DNA from: Mucilaginibacter flavidus
GTDB lineage: Bacteria > Bacteroidota > Bacteroidia > Sphingobacteriales > Sphingobacteriaceae
Assembly: GCF_024055575.1 (NCBI RefSeq)
Contig: NZ_JAMXOE010000009.1
Location: forward strand, 62,001 to 126,000
Direction of reading: 5' to 3'
DNA length: 64,000 nt
Of this stretch, positions 35,039-44,320 are shown in pieces. Positions within the stretch are counted from its first letter, which is position 1; every line of letters starts with the position of its first letter. The notes below the pieces were generated by a model. The model was not told the origin of the DNA. It was given only the letters and a program-made list of their open reading frames with translations, and made no database searches. Both the position numbers and the translations under genes were made by a program.

Positions 35039-36307
35039 TTAAATAATCACAGGCGCGCTTAATGTCTCCTGTCTTGCATTTACGCGATGCCCTCTCAGTC
35101 CGAAATAGGCCACTACTATAAAACAAACTAACGGCACAGCATAGCCGTATTGGATATTGCCTGTCGCATCGCTGATATAACCAAATACTCGTGGTAAAAT
35201 TGCCCCTCCCACAATGGACATGATAATGAGGCTGCTGCCGAATTCCGTATCACCGCGCAGTTCTTTTATGCCCAATGCAAAAATTGTTGGGAACATAATA
35301 GACATAAAAAAGCACATAACAATGATGGTATAAATAGTTGTCATGCCATGCCCCCAAATGGCAACGGTGCAAAGTAAAATATTGATACCTGCGTAAGCGG
35401 CCAGCAACCTTGTTGAACTGTAATACCGCATAAGGAAAGTACCGATGAACCTGCCGATAACGAACGCCAGCCCGCATGCGCCCAGATAGTATGCTGCCTT
35501 CTCCTCCTGCAAATCGGCTGCCTTTGTCGCATACAGGATAAACAGGCTGAAAACACAAACCTGCCCGCCCACGTAAAAAAACTGGGCAACAACACTCCAT
35601 GCCAAATGGCGGTGTTTAAGTGCATGAAAAATACTCTTGCTCGCTGCATGACCTTCACGATGCTGAATTTTAGGCAGACGGGTAAATGCAAAAAGAATCG
35701 CTATTAATACAAGTACGCTACCAAGTATAAAATAAGGCATTTTTACAGATGATGCTTCGGCGGCAAGCGCTAATTTACGCGCACCTGTTGTCATTCTGTC
35801 TAATTGTGCCGGGGTAAAGCCTTTGGTAAGAATTACTTTTGCACCCACGATAGGCGCCAGCGTTGTAGAGAGCCCGTTAAACGATTGCGCAAAATTGAGT
35901 CGTTGTGTAGCTGTTTCCGGAGCTCCTAACGAGGAGGCGTAAGGATTCGCCGCTGTTTCCAGGATGGTCAATCCACAGGCAATAATAAACAAGGCAACCA
36001 GGAAAAATGCGTATTGCTGCGTATTGGCAGCGGGTATAAATAAATATGAACCGCATGAAAAAACCAACAGCCCGGTTATAATACCGGTTTTATAGCCAAA
36101 TTTTTTCATAATTAATCCGGCAGGCAACGCCATCAAAAAATAGGCTATAAATACAGCGGAATCCACCAGTGTAGCCTCAACAGTGGTGAGCGTAAACGAC
36201 TTTTTTAAGTGGGGGATCAATATCGGGTCAAGGTTATGAGCAAATCCCCATAAAAAGAATAAACTGGTAATCAATATAAATGGGAAAAGCGCTTTATTTT
36301 TTGTCAT
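35039..36307 (-). CDS. fucP: L-fucose:H+ symporter (MFS)
   Basis: 422 residues, twelve predicted membrane helices. FucP family landmarks: FLWGFAHNLDPILIPHLKKSF in helix 1 (conserved Asn-Asp region), LPAGLIMKKFGYKTGI, GLTILETAANPYASSLG with the substrate-site Glu, and an FFYVGGQV motif in helix 7. It imports free L-fucose across the inner membrane. In this locus it takes up the fucose released by three secreted fucosidases. Second gene of the leftward operon, 195 bp after the fucosidase gene; that gap holds no gene. Confidence 0.92.
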   Translation of the reverse strand: MTKNKALFPFILITSLFFLWGFAHNLDPILIPHLKKSFTLTTVEATLVDSAVFIAYFLMALPAGLIMKKFGYKTGIITGLLVFSCGSYLFIPAANTQQYAFFLVALFIIACGLTILETAANPYASSLGAPETATQRLNFAQSFNGLSTTLAPIVGAKVILTKGFTPAQLDRMTTGARKLALAAEASSVKMPYFILGSVLVLIAILFAFTRLPKIQHREGHAASKSIFHALKHRHLAWSVVAQFFYVGGQVCVFSLFILYATKAADLQEEKAAYYLGACGLAFVIGRFIGTFLMRYYSSTRLLAAYAGINILLCTVAIWGHGMTTIYTIIVMCFFMSIMFPTIFALGIKELRGDTEFGSSLIIMSIVGGAILPRVFGYISDATGNIQYGYAVPLVCFIVVAYFGLRGHRVNARQETLSAPVII

Positions 36308-36502
36308 GATTGAATGTTTTCTGTGACGAAGGACGGATAATAGTTAAACTGTTACTGGGAGCAGTGTGTCGAAACCGGTTATCGTTAGCTATCTTCACAA
36401 CAGTTTTTTTGTCCGGCGATGCCAGCTTAAAAGTTTGTGCAAAAGCAGCCAATGAAAGGGCGGTACCTTATATATAACAAAGTTTCAAATTCATGATATG
36501 AA

Positions 36503-38149
36503 TTAAATAGCCCCTTCTATTTTTAAAACCAATGCATCTTTACCATGAGTTTGTTCCGGCAATTTCACTTTAAGGCCTGCTGCGGTTTGCTCAAAACTCA
36601 AATTACCGTTTCCGAGCATGCTTACCTTGTTTACCCTACCAGTATCATCACCTGTGGCTAGTTTTTTCACAAGGGTTTCATTTCCGGTTGGCCAACCCAG
36701 CATGATGGCATAAAGAGTTTTACCTTTTACCGTAAACCGGATATCTTCGGCCCCGAATGGTTTACCTTTACCCTCGTTAAAGCCCTGCGCGCTGATTGGT
36801 GCTGCCGAGTCTGTTGCCGGGCCTTCCCCAAATACCTTCCATGGGCGGGTGCCGTAAATCGCTTCGCCGTTAACCTGCATCCACGCACCAACATTTTCAA
36901 CTACGGTCCGTTCTTCACTGTCTATGGTGCCATCGCCGCGTACCGGGATGTTCAACAGCAGGTTGCCATTTTTGCTTACTATATCAACCAGTGTATGCAC
37001 CACTGTTTTGGCACTTTTATAGCCTTTATTATCAAATATGCGGCGATCATAGTGCCAGCCGCCAATACAGGTATCCGTTTGCCATGGCAAAGGTTCTATC
37101 TGGTTACTTTGTCCGCGTTCAATATCCCATATCATACATTTGCGCTGCTGTTCATTTAGTACTTTACCAAACAGTGCCGCTTGTAGTTTGCCGTGTTTTT
37201 TAATGCTGGTATTGTACATATGCGTTGCTATTTTTAGGCCCGCATCACTTACCGGCCAAAGTGGTAAGGCGGTATCGTCAAAATAAATCAGTTCCGGGCC
37301 GTACTTGTCGATTAATTCTATGGTGCGGTACAAAAATTTATCGGAGTAGGCCTTATCAGGTACGCTGGCCCCATTGCCCCAATCCCAATGGCGGCCCATG
37401 CTGTTATCATCCAGGCTATCTTTGCTAAGTGCGTGTTTTTGCGCATACAATTCCTGCGGGTCATAACCGTCCCACCATTTGCCGCCGCCATCCGCTTTAC
37501 TGAGCCTGCCGTCGTAAGGGATACCTGCATAAGGCCCGGTTTTATCTGCCCGTTGTGCAACTTCATACCATGTCCAGGGGTGGGAGGCATGCACCGTTAC
37601 ACCAAAAGGTAAGCCGTTTTCACGGGCAGCTTTTGCCCAGCCGCCTACGAGGTCTTTTTTGGGCCCCAGCCGGGTAGAGTTCCAGCTTTGGTATTTGCTG
37701 TCGTAAAGATCAAAATTATCATGGTGATTGGCCAGGGCCATAAAATATTTAGCGCCGGCGCGCTTATATAAGCCAACTAATTCACCGGGGTCCCAGTTCT
37801 CGGCCTTCCATTCGTTTATAACATCCTTAAAGCCAAATTTTGAGGGATGCCCATATTTTTGAATGTGATATTTATACTGATCGCTGCCTTCCTGGTACAT
37901 ACCGCGGGCATACCAGTCGCCGCGCTCCGGCTGGCATTGCGGTCCCCAGTGCGCCCACATTCCAAACTTGGCATCACGAAACCAATCAGGAACCTGGTAC
38001 TGGGCTAATGAATCCCAGTTCGGCTGAAATGGCCCGGATGCAAGACGCGGTTCGGTAACTGACGAAAAAATGCTTTTCCCGAATGTTTTTTGCAGATATA
38101 GCGCAGGAATTGCAGACAGCGCTCCCTTAATAAGTGTTCTCCTTTTCAT
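36503..38149 (-). CDS. secreted GH29 alpha-L-fucosidase (first gene of the fucose operon)
   Basis: 548 residues. The N-terminus MKRRTLIKGALSAIPALYLQ has a twin-arginine-like start, and Tat export is possible. The GH29 barrel follows: FRDAKFGMWAHWGPQCQPERGDWYARGMY, ANHHDNFDLYDSKYQSWNS (His pair), and LIYFDDTALPLWP with the nucleophile Asp. A large insert (about 220-260) distinguishes it from the 762-2210 enzyme, which otherwise shares many motifs. It heads the leftward operon; copy 2 of the 80-bp element lies 130 bp upstream and the AraC gene is divergent. Confidence 0.93.
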   Translation of the reverse strand: MKRRTLIKGALSAIPALYLQKTFGKSIFSSVTEPRLASGPFQPNWDSLAQYQVPDWFRDAKFGMWAHWGPQCQPERGDWYARGMYQEGSDQYKYHIQKYGHPSKFGFKDVINEWKAENWDPGELVGLYKRAGAKYFMALANHHDNFDLYDSKYQSWNSTRLGPKKDLVGGWAKAARENGLPFGVTVHASHPWTWYEVAQRADKTGPYAGIPYDGRLSKADGGGKWWDGYDPQELYAQKHALSKDSLDDNSMGRHWDWGNGASVPDKAYSDKFLYRTIELIDKYGPELIYFDDTALPLWPVSDAGLKIATHMYNTSIKKHGKLQAALFGKVLNEQQRKCMIWDIERGQSNQIEPLPWQTDTCIGGWHYDRRIFDNKGYKSAKTVVHTLVDIVSKNGNLLLNIPVRGDGTIDSEERTVVENVGAWMQVNGEAIYGTRPWKVFGEGPATDSAAPISAQGFNEGKGKPFGAEDIRFTVKGKTLYAIMLGWPTGNETLVKKLATGDDTGRVNKVSMLGNGNLSFEQTAAGLKVKLPEQTHGKDALVLKIEGAI

Positions 38150-38278
38150 TGGTTTCTACGTTTCAATATATTGTTCATTTGCTGTTTGCACCTTCTTCAG
38201 CAGGCATAAAAAATCCGGACATTGAGAAGCATGGCGTTTAATAATTGGTTCTCCCAACATCCTTAAAGGGCGTTGATG

Positions 38279-38358
38279 ATTGGCAAATCAAATTTAGCCC
38301 GAAGAAATGCCCCAATGTTTAATTTAAAGGGACTTTTTTTTATACAAAACCGACATTT
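38279..38358 (-). promoter_or_regulatory. 80-bp element heading the leftward fucose operon (copy 2)
   Basis: Partner of 18224-18303; read on the minus strand it has the same orientation relative to its target genes. A TAAATTTG -7 box is conserved at 38296-38289. Its distal end is 36 bp from the AraC start codon, so the same region may also control the regulator. Confidence 0.75.
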
Positions 38359-38394
38359 TACTTATTATTGCAACAAAGACTAAAACGGGTGCTT

Positions 38395-39282
38395 ATGATA
38401 AAAAGAATGCTAAGGCATACGTTTACATTATTAAACGTAGATCATGTCCATCTTGGTCGTAAATGGAATTACAAAAATGTAATCAGTCCCTATTTCAGGA
38501 TTTATTATATTGATTCCGGTGCGGGCGAAATTTCGGATGTCTTCACCACGTTAAAGCTGGAGGCCGGGTTTCTTTATATAATACCTAGTTTTACTTTCTG
38601 CAACCTAAGCTGCCAGGACGCCCTCAGCCAGTATTTCGTACAGTTTTTTGAAGACTCGCCAGACGGCATTTCGCTTTTTTTAAATAACCGTAAGATCTTT
38701 AAAATCGAAGCAAAGGAAGTAGATACCCTTAATTTCAAACGACTATTGGAAATTAACCCGGGCAGGGGCATCAATCGCTCCGACAATCCGATTGTTTATG
38801 AGAAAAATATTTATTACCGGGAATACCAGGAATTAAATAATCATCAAAGCATGTCTGCTTTTACCGAAACACAAGGTATTCTTTTGCAATTGGTTTCCCG
38901 TTTCCTGGCGCCCGGAATATTTAAGTATCACGAAACAAGCCGCATCCCTGTTAAGATTCTCGATGCCATGAGTTATATCCAGTTAAACCTGCACCGGGAC
39001 CTGACGGTAAATAGCCTGGCTGAAGTAGCTAACCAGCATCCTGATTATTTTTCCCGTTTATTTCATGAACACACGGGCGAAAGGCCTTTGCAATACATTC
39101 ATGAAAAAAGAATTGAACGTGCCCAATATCTAATGGTCACTACGCAATTACCACTTTCCGATGTCGCTGCACAAGCGGGATTTGAGAATGTATTTTATTT
39201 TTCGAAAATATTTAAAAAGGTTACCGGTATGCCGCCTGGTAAATATAAAAGGCAGACATACCTTATAAATGGCATTGTTTGA
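38395..39282 (+). CDS. AraC-family transcriptional regulator
   Basis: 295 residues from the ATG at 38395 (a TTG at 38368 is less likely). The N-terminal half (about 1-165) is a cupin-like sensor domain of the AraC ligand-binding type. Residues about 190-290 form a double helix-turn-helix: LTVNSLAEVANQHPDYFSRLFHEHTGERPLQYIHEKRIERAQYLM, then LPLSDVAAQAGFENVFYFSKIFKKVTGMPPGKYK. The gene is divergent from the fucose operon and next to the 80-bp element, so it is the probable sugar-responsive activator of both convergent operons. L-fucose or a fucosylated fragment is the likely effector, by context only. Confidence 0.9.
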   Translation: MIKRMLRHTFTLLNVDHVHLGRKWNYKNVISPYFRIYYIDSGAGEISDVFTTLKLEAGFLYIIPSFTFCNLSCQDALSQYFVQFFEDSPDGISLFLNNRKIFKIEAKEVDTLNFKRLLEINPGRGINRSDNPIVYEKNIYYREYQELNNHQSMSAFTETQGILLQLVSRFLAPGIFKYHETSRIPVKILDAMSYIQLNLHRDLTVNSLAEVANQHPDYFSRLFHEHTGERPLQYIHEKRIERAQYLMVTTQLPLSDVAAQAGFENVFYFSKIFKKVTGMPPGKYKRQTYLINGIV

Positions 39283-39644
39283 ATATACCTATTTGTTGTT
39301 TTGGTACCGGCAGAAACATAATTAAAAATTCAACCGCCAATAATCCGATAAAGAATTAGTAAGGTATAAACGACTGCAAATGGAAAATGATGGGACTGAG
39401 CTATACGATTAAAGGATGGACAGGGGAACGAACAATTTCTTTAGGATCTGTATGGGGATGCCGTGTTGCTCAACCAACTGAGAAACATGAACTAAGTTTT
39501 ATTTTTGCCGGCCACATGCAGTTGTCTTTTCGCCCAGCCTGCGTGACTGCAGCAGTCGAAGGACTATCAGCCACACCCAATAATTCATCTGCTACATCTA
39601 AGTAACTATTGAGGGCAACTAAATATGATCTCCCGGCGATTTAG
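39283..39644. other. intergenic region without a supported gene
   Basis: A 72-codon plus-strand frame (39387-39605) exists, but its peptide has no recognisable pattern, no plausible start context and a composition unlike its neighbours. Nothing else is visible. Confidence 0.4.
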
Positions 39645-40904
39645 CTATTTCACCCTTTCTCCAGCCCTCAGCGCTGCTTTGAATATCTCTTCGCGAACAG
39701 GACTCACGTTGTAGTAGGCCTTGTTATCGATTAGTCCCTCGTGCTGGCGATTAATAAGCAGGATCACCGAAATTTTCAGTGAAGGAACAACAGCTATACT
39801 CGTGCCGGTGAAACCAGTATGCCCGAACGTACCTGCCGGTCCGCCGGCAATGACGGGGTTCTCCGGGTCCATCATCCAGCCCAGGCCATTTCTGAATTGA
39901 TCTTTAGTAAGGAATGTTTGAACAGTCTGCTCTGAAATAAACTGTTTTGAACCGATCCTGCCGTGATTGATCAGCATATCGACCAATTTCTGAAGATCCT
40001 CCGCTGTCGAGAACAGTCCGGCTGCGCCGGCCACACCCTTTTCGGCATACCAGGCGTTTCCATCATTTACTTCGCCGCGTAACACGTAATGGCGCCAGCC
40101 GGCCCATTGGTCGTGTTTGATCTCTTTGAACTGGTACCCGAGCGAGGGCTCGTATACCATCCTTTTCTCATAAGGGTTCCCAAATGACGTTGCGGCGATA
40201 TTGTAGTGTTTTCCTTTGGCAAGCGGGTTAAACATCGTATGCTCCATGCCCAGCGGAACAAATATATTTTGCTCTTCGAACTGATCCAACGGCATCCCGG
40301 AAACCTTTTCAATGATCTCACCCAGGACCGTAAAGCCAAGGTCGCTGTAATGGCGACCAGCCCCAACCGGGAATCCAAGGGGCAGCCCGCCGATCAACTT
40401 AAAGGTTTCTTCCTTGCCGGATGCGCGATAGTACATCGGGTACCACTCGTACAGACCGGAGGTATGCGTCAGCAAGTGGCGTATGGTGATAGAAGACTTA
40501 TCCGGGCTGGCAAAGGCTTTGATGAATTTGCTAACCGGGTCATCAATATGCACCAGGCCGCGATCAATCAGCAGCATGATCGAGGTGGTAGTGCCTACCA
40601 CTTTTGTCAGTGAAGCGATATCGAACAAGGTGCCTATGGCCATGGTATCGGGGTGGGCCAGTAACTGATGATTATAATCATATTTCTGAGCATAACCATA
40701 GGCTTGTTTAACGATCACTTCATCGCCTATTTTTATTTCTATTACCGCCCCGGGTATCTTATTGGCATTCACCTGGCTTTTTAATATACTATCAACGGTG
40801 TGCACCAGTTGTTTCTTATGACCCTGCATTTGCGCGTGCGAATAGTTTGTTACTAAACACATACTGATAATGGAGGCAACTAAAGAGTGTTTTAAAAATC
40901 GCAT
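39645..40904 (-). CDS. secreted serine hydrolase (class C beta-lactamase/DD-peptidase fold)
   Basis: 419 residues with a signal peptide (about 1-24, SHAQ). Penicillin-binding serine hydrolase motifs: SLTK (S-x-x-K nucleophile, in FDIASLTKVVG), YSD replacing YxN in HYSDLGFTVLG, and HTG replacing KTG in FGHTGFTGT. Such proteins are peptidases or esterases more often than true beta-lactamases. It precedes neither gene of the adjoining pair in transcription; the three genes run in the same direction and probably form one operon (symporter, acetyltransferase, hydrolase). Confidence 0.9.
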   Translation of the reverse strand: MRFLKHSLVASIISMCLVTNYSHAQMQGHKKQLVHTVDSILKSQVNANKIPGAVIEIKIGDEVIVKQAYGYAQKYDYNHQLLAHPDTMAIGTLFDIASLTKVVGTTTSIMLLIDRGLVHIDDPVSKFIKAFASPDKSSITIRHLLTHTSGLYEWYPMYYRASGKEETFKLIGGLPLGFPVGAGRHYSDLGFTVLGEIIEKVSGMPLDQFEEQNIFVPLGMEHTMFNPLAKGKHYNIAATSFGNPYEKRMVYEPSLGYQFKEIKHDQWAGWRHYVLRGEVNDGNAWYAEKGVAGAAGLFSTAEDLQKLVDMLINHGRIGSKQFISEQTVQTFLTKDQFRNGLGWMMDPENPVIAGGPAGTFGHTGFTGTSIAVVPSLKISVILLINRQHEGLIDNKAYYNVSPVREEIFKAALRAGERVK

Positions 40905-40947
40905 AATGAACGGTGAGAAAAGCGAAATATAAGAAAAATAAACGCCG

Positions 40948-41442
40948 TTAACCTGAACCCTTATAATTGAAAGCAGGCCCTACTGTTTTGCGGAGTAATA
41001 TTTCGGTAAATCCAATCTTTATAAAATCCTTTAGCTCGCCTACTTTTTCAAAACCGAATCGGGTATAAAGATTGAGCGCGCCCTGGTTAAACGAACTTAC
41101 ACAGATGAAAATATTGGGCGAGTACTTAAGGATACGATCCTCACAGAATTTCAATATCCGGGTGCCATAACCCTTGCCACGGTAGCCTTCAGCCACGGCT
41201 ATAGTTTGGATATAGCCTTTGAAACTACCCTGTGGCTGAATGATAAAAAAACCGGCGATCTCATCGCCCCTTCTTAGCACAAACACCTCGCGGTAAAGGC
41301 CCGGGAAGGCTTTCGAACAGTCTTCAGCACCCATACCGAGCGTAATCCAGGGATCTGTCCGCGACATGATTGCAGCGCAAGTGGCAAAATCAACAGGGTC
41401 GGTTGTTTGTTCTATTACAACATATTTCTCAGGTGTGGGCAT
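40948..41442 (-). CDS. GNAT-family N-acetyltransferase
   Basis: 164 residues with the GNAT core: beta-4 IAGFFIIQPQGSFKGYIQTIAVAEGYRGKGYGTRIL holds the acetyl-CoA pyrophosphate loop (R-G-K-G-Y-G), and FNQGALNLYTRFGFEKVG is the C-terminal signature. The acceptor is unknown. The start overlaps the symporter gene by 14 bp. The trio symporter-GNAT-serine hydrolase resembles Bacteroidota loci for amino-sugar or muropeptide recycling, but no kinase or etherase is present here to confirm that. Confidence 0.88.
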   Translation of the reverse strand: MPTPEKYVVIEQTTDPVDFATCAAIMSRTDPWITLGMGAEDCSKAFPGLYREVFVLRRGDEIAGFFIIQPQGSFKGYIQTIAVAEGYRGKGYGTRILKFCEDRILKYSPNIFICVSSFNQGALNLYTRFGFEKVGELKDFIKIGFTEILLRKTVGPAFNYKGSG

Positions 41443-42892
41443 CTTTTTTCGTTTTGATGATGAACAGAAACAGTATGGTTAGCACAGCATTTACCAGGAT
41501 ATTCATGAATCCGAAATCGAAATTCAAATAGCTAATAAATATACTGTTCAACACCCATGTAAACAATGCGGCGGCAACGCAGGCTACCGGCGTCCACTTG
41601 TCTTTTAATTGGATATTTGTAAACAGCCCGGTTAAATATAAGCCCAAAATAGGCCCATAAGTATAACCTGCTATTTTAAAAATGGTGTTGATAATAGCGC
41701 CCTGGCTGCTCCAGAAAGCCATCACGATGACGAACATCACAATGTTCACACCCAGCAATACCCGGTTTTTGATCTGCTTTTTCTGTTCGTGCGGTTTATT
41801 TTCGAAATCCAGGAAGTCGTAGCTGAATGCCGTAGTCAAAGCTGTTATGCAGGCATCAATACTGGCAAAGGTTGAGGCAACAACACCGATAAAGAAAGCA
41901 ATGGCGCCAATCTGGCCGAAATAATGGAGCGTGAGATAAGGGTACAAGCCGTCGGTATTTACCAGCAGGCCGTTTTGTGATTCGAGCCTGATACCCTGTT
42001 TTTCAACAAAAGTGTAAAGAAGGACACCCAAACCCAGGAAAAGCGTTTGTGCGGCCGCAATGAAAAAACTGAAAGCCAGGACATTTTTTCGCGCCCCTTT
42101 GACATTAGAGATGGTTAATGTTTTTTGCATCATGCTCTGGTCAAGCCCCACCAGTGCCACCGTGATCAGCAGCCCCGAGATAAATTGCTTGAAAAAGTTG
42201 GAGCCTGAATTGATGTTCCAGTCGAACAATTTAGCGTAAGGATGGTGTATAATGGCCCCGACCATTCCGCTCACCGACAAATGCAGGGAGTTTTTTATAG
42301 TGACCATGGAAACGATGATCACCGTGATAAGGAAAAACGATTGAAGGGCATCCGTCCACACAATAGTTTTGATACCCGATTTATTAGTATACAGCCATAT
42401 GAGCAGCAGCAGGATTACAATGGTCAGAAAATAGGGGACGTGAAGGCTGTCGAAAAAAGCGTATTGCAGGATTTTGACAGACAACAGCAATCTAAGCGCT
42501 GCACCGAACGACTGCGATACCAGGAAAAACAGCGACCCGGTTTTATAGGTCACATTGCCAAAGCGGATTTTCAGATAAGTATAAATGGAAACCAGTTTCA
42601 ATTTGTAATAGATGGGCGTCAACACAAAGGCTATAAAGAGATAACCTACAACGGTGCCCAGGATAAACTGAAAATAGTACAGGTTGTTGTTCCCGACATT
42701 GCCTGGGATAGAAACGAGGGAAACCGCCGATATGCCCGAACCGATCATCCCGAATGCGACCAGGAACCAGGGGGAGGCGCGGTCGCCGTCAAAGAAACTA
42801 TTGTCTTTGGTTTGCCTCGAGGTAAACCACGAAATAAGCATCAGCAGGGCAAAATAAGCCAGAATAATAAACAAGATCAGCGATGAACTCAA
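41429..42892 (-). CDS. sodium:solute symporter family protein
   Basis: 487 residues starting with TTG at 42892, with about 13 membrane helices. SSS family landmarks: SLVSIPGNVGNNNLYYFQFILGTVVGY, GSLFFLVSQSFGAALRL, the SGIKTIVWTDALQSFFL motif in helix 5, and VGLDQSMMQKTLT. The substrate is a Na+-coupled solute such as a sugar, acid or amino acid. The overlap with the acetyltransferase gene suggests linked roles. No operator was identified upstream. Confidence 0.88.
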   Translation of the reverse strand: MSSSLILFIILAYFALLMLISWFTSRQTKDNSFFDGDRASPWFLVAFGMIGSGISAVSLVSIPGNVGNNNLYYFQFILGTVVGYLFIAFVLTPIYYKLKLVSIYTYLKIRFGNVTYKTGSLFFLVSQSFGAALRLLLSVKILQYAFFDSLHVPYFLTIVILLLLIWLYTNKSGIKTIVWTDALQSFFLITVIIVSMVTIKNSLHLSVSGMVGAIIHHPYAKLFDWNINSGSNFFKQFISGLLITVALVGLDQSMMQKTLTISNVKGARKNVLAFSFFIAAAQTLFLGLGVLLYTFVEKQGIRLESQNGLLVNTDGLYPYLTLHYFGQIGAIAFFIGVVASTFASIDACITALTTAFSYDFLDFENKPHEQKKQIKNRVLLGVNIVMFVIVMAFWSSQGAIINTIFKIAGYTYGPILGLYLTGLFTNIQLKDKWTPVACVAAALFTWVLNSIFISYLNFDFGFMNILVNAVLTILFLFIIKTKKDAHT

Positions 42893-43044
42893 GGGGACCG
42901 GTTGAATAATGATGGTATAAAGCTAAGAAAAATTTGATTCCAACTATCGCCAAACAGGTGGACAATCTGCACATAATAGGGTGGTCTATATCTCCGAAAC
43001 GCTCACTTTAGAGTGTAAATTCGTCTAAATGTTGTATGCATTTA

Positions 43045-43737
43045 CTAAAAGCCGCCTGTCGTTAACTCAGCGAGTTTCTTGCGGTCGATAATCCTGATTT
43101 GCTTCCCATTAACAGTTACGAGATCCTCCTTTGTCAATTCAATTATCACTCGAAACACGGTCTCATAAGTTGATGCTGCAAACGCGGCAAGGTCTTGCCG
43201 GGAAAGTTCAAGGTTAATACATCCATCTTTATTTAAACCAAACTGTTCCCCCAGCGACAACAGGGCCTGGGCCACGCGTCCTTTGACGGGCATATGTGCC
43301 AGGTCGCGCATTTTTCGTTCGGAGATGTCCAGTTCCTCTGCAAAAAGCACCATCAGTTTGTAGCTTAGATCATTATTGGTTTTCAACGAAGCTTCAAAGA
43401 ACTTGATATCAACGAAACAAACCACCAACGGCTCAACAGCGGTGGCGGACACACCGTAGACCATTTTGCTGCCCAATCCCCGGTGCCCTAGTATAGAACC
43501 ATCTGTAGCAAACCTGATAATCAGTTCTTTATAGTTACCCCATTTTTTATGAACCTTTGCCGTGCCGGAATAAACAAAGTAAATCCCCGTTACCGCCTGC
43601 CCCTCACTGAATATCACTTCGCCTTTTTTGAATCTGAGGTTTTGTTTATGGAGGTTGATGGCCTCGCGCCATTCCGGAACGGTATTACTGCACAGGAAAC
43701 ATTTTTCGAGGTCACATCCTTTCTGGGATTTGTTCAT
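43045..43737 (-). CDS. Crp/Fnr-family regulator with FNR-like cysteine set
   Basis: 230 residues. A cyclic-nucleotide-like beta-roll (about 30-125) is followed by a C-terminal winged HTH (about 150-225) with LELSRQDLAAFAASTYETVFRVIIEL as the DNA-reading helix. The N-terminus is CDLEKCFLC, giving C8, C13 and C16, and a lone C107 lies in the beta-roll. E. coli FNR binds its oxygen-sensing [4Fe-4S] cluster with three N-terminal Cys and C122. The 91-residue gap here (C16 to C107) is almost the same as in FNR (C29 to C122, 93). The gene lies directly beyond the nos operon. It is the best candidate to bind the TGAT-N4-ATCA boxes in this window. Confidence 0.88.
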   Translation of the reverse strand: MNKSQKGCDLEKCFLCSNTVPEWREAINLHKQNLRFKKGEVIFSEGQAVTGIYFVYSGTAKVHKKWGNYKELIIRFATDGSILGHRGLGSKMVYGVSATAVEPLVVCFVDIKFFEASLKTNNDLSYKLMVLFAEELDISERKMRDLAHMPVKGRVAQALLSLGEQFGLNKDGCINLELSRQDLAAFAASTYETVFRVIIELTKEDLVTVNGKQIRIIDRKKLAELTTGGF

Positions 43738-43900
43738 GGACTTTGATTTTTATAATCGTTCAGTAATGATAGGATAATTCATCAAAAGAAAAAAGCTACA
43801 AGTTTGGTTCAATTTAAAACCTGCATAAACAAACGGCCGGGAGTAATTAACGGGGAGCACCAGGAAAATTAAAAGCCTTGGTGCTAACTGTTTTAAAATG

Positions 43901-44320
43901 TTATAACTGAAAATACCGGTTAAAAAGATTTAATTGGGCTGTTGTCTCTTTATATAAACGCGCCGCTGCTGCTGCGTCGGTTGCCCGGCTAAGTTTCGAA
44001 CCCAGTTCCATCAAGGGCTCAAGCCATTTGTGCAGTGCCTGGTGATCAGTTCCTTTCATCCTGCACTCGCGGATCATTTTAGTTATCCCGTTTTGCAGCG
44101 CAACACCTGCCATATGATACTCTTTTAGAGATTTGGCATTGATGGGCTTCGCGATCTGCTGAAGATTGTTGACGTTGTTGTAGGTTATTTTATCCACTTT
44201 CCATTTGGCGCCATTGTTTAGCACCAGTTTTTCTGAAGCTGGTTCATGTTGATATAACCCGCGCGCATTGCCCACAGAAAAAGTAACGGTTAGAAGGAAT
44301 ATGAGTGTAAGTTTTTTCAT
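43901..44320 (-). CDS. small secreted protein at the end of the nos operon
   Basis: 139 residues with a Sec signal (about 1-19, GNARG). The mature part is helical and polar, starting HEPASEKLVLNNGAKWKVDKI, with a His/Met-containing middle (EYHMAGVALQNGITKMIRECRMKGTDHQALHKWL). Its start overlaps the nosY stop (TAATG), so it belongs to the operon. The His and Met residues could bind copper or heme, but no known motif is present and the function is not recognised. Confidence 0.75.
   Translation of the reverse strand: MKKLTLIFLLTVTFSVGNARGLYQHEPASEKLVLNNGAKWKVDKITYNNVNNLQQIAKPINAKSLKEYHMAGVALQNGITKMIRECRMKGTDHQALHKWLEPLMELGSKLSRATDAAAAARLYKETTAQLNLFNRYFQL

Noticed and set aside
39387..39605. Plus-strand 72-codon ORF after the AraC gene
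   Set aside because: No recognisable motif, no promoter or start context, composition unlike the neighbouring genes; treated as chance.
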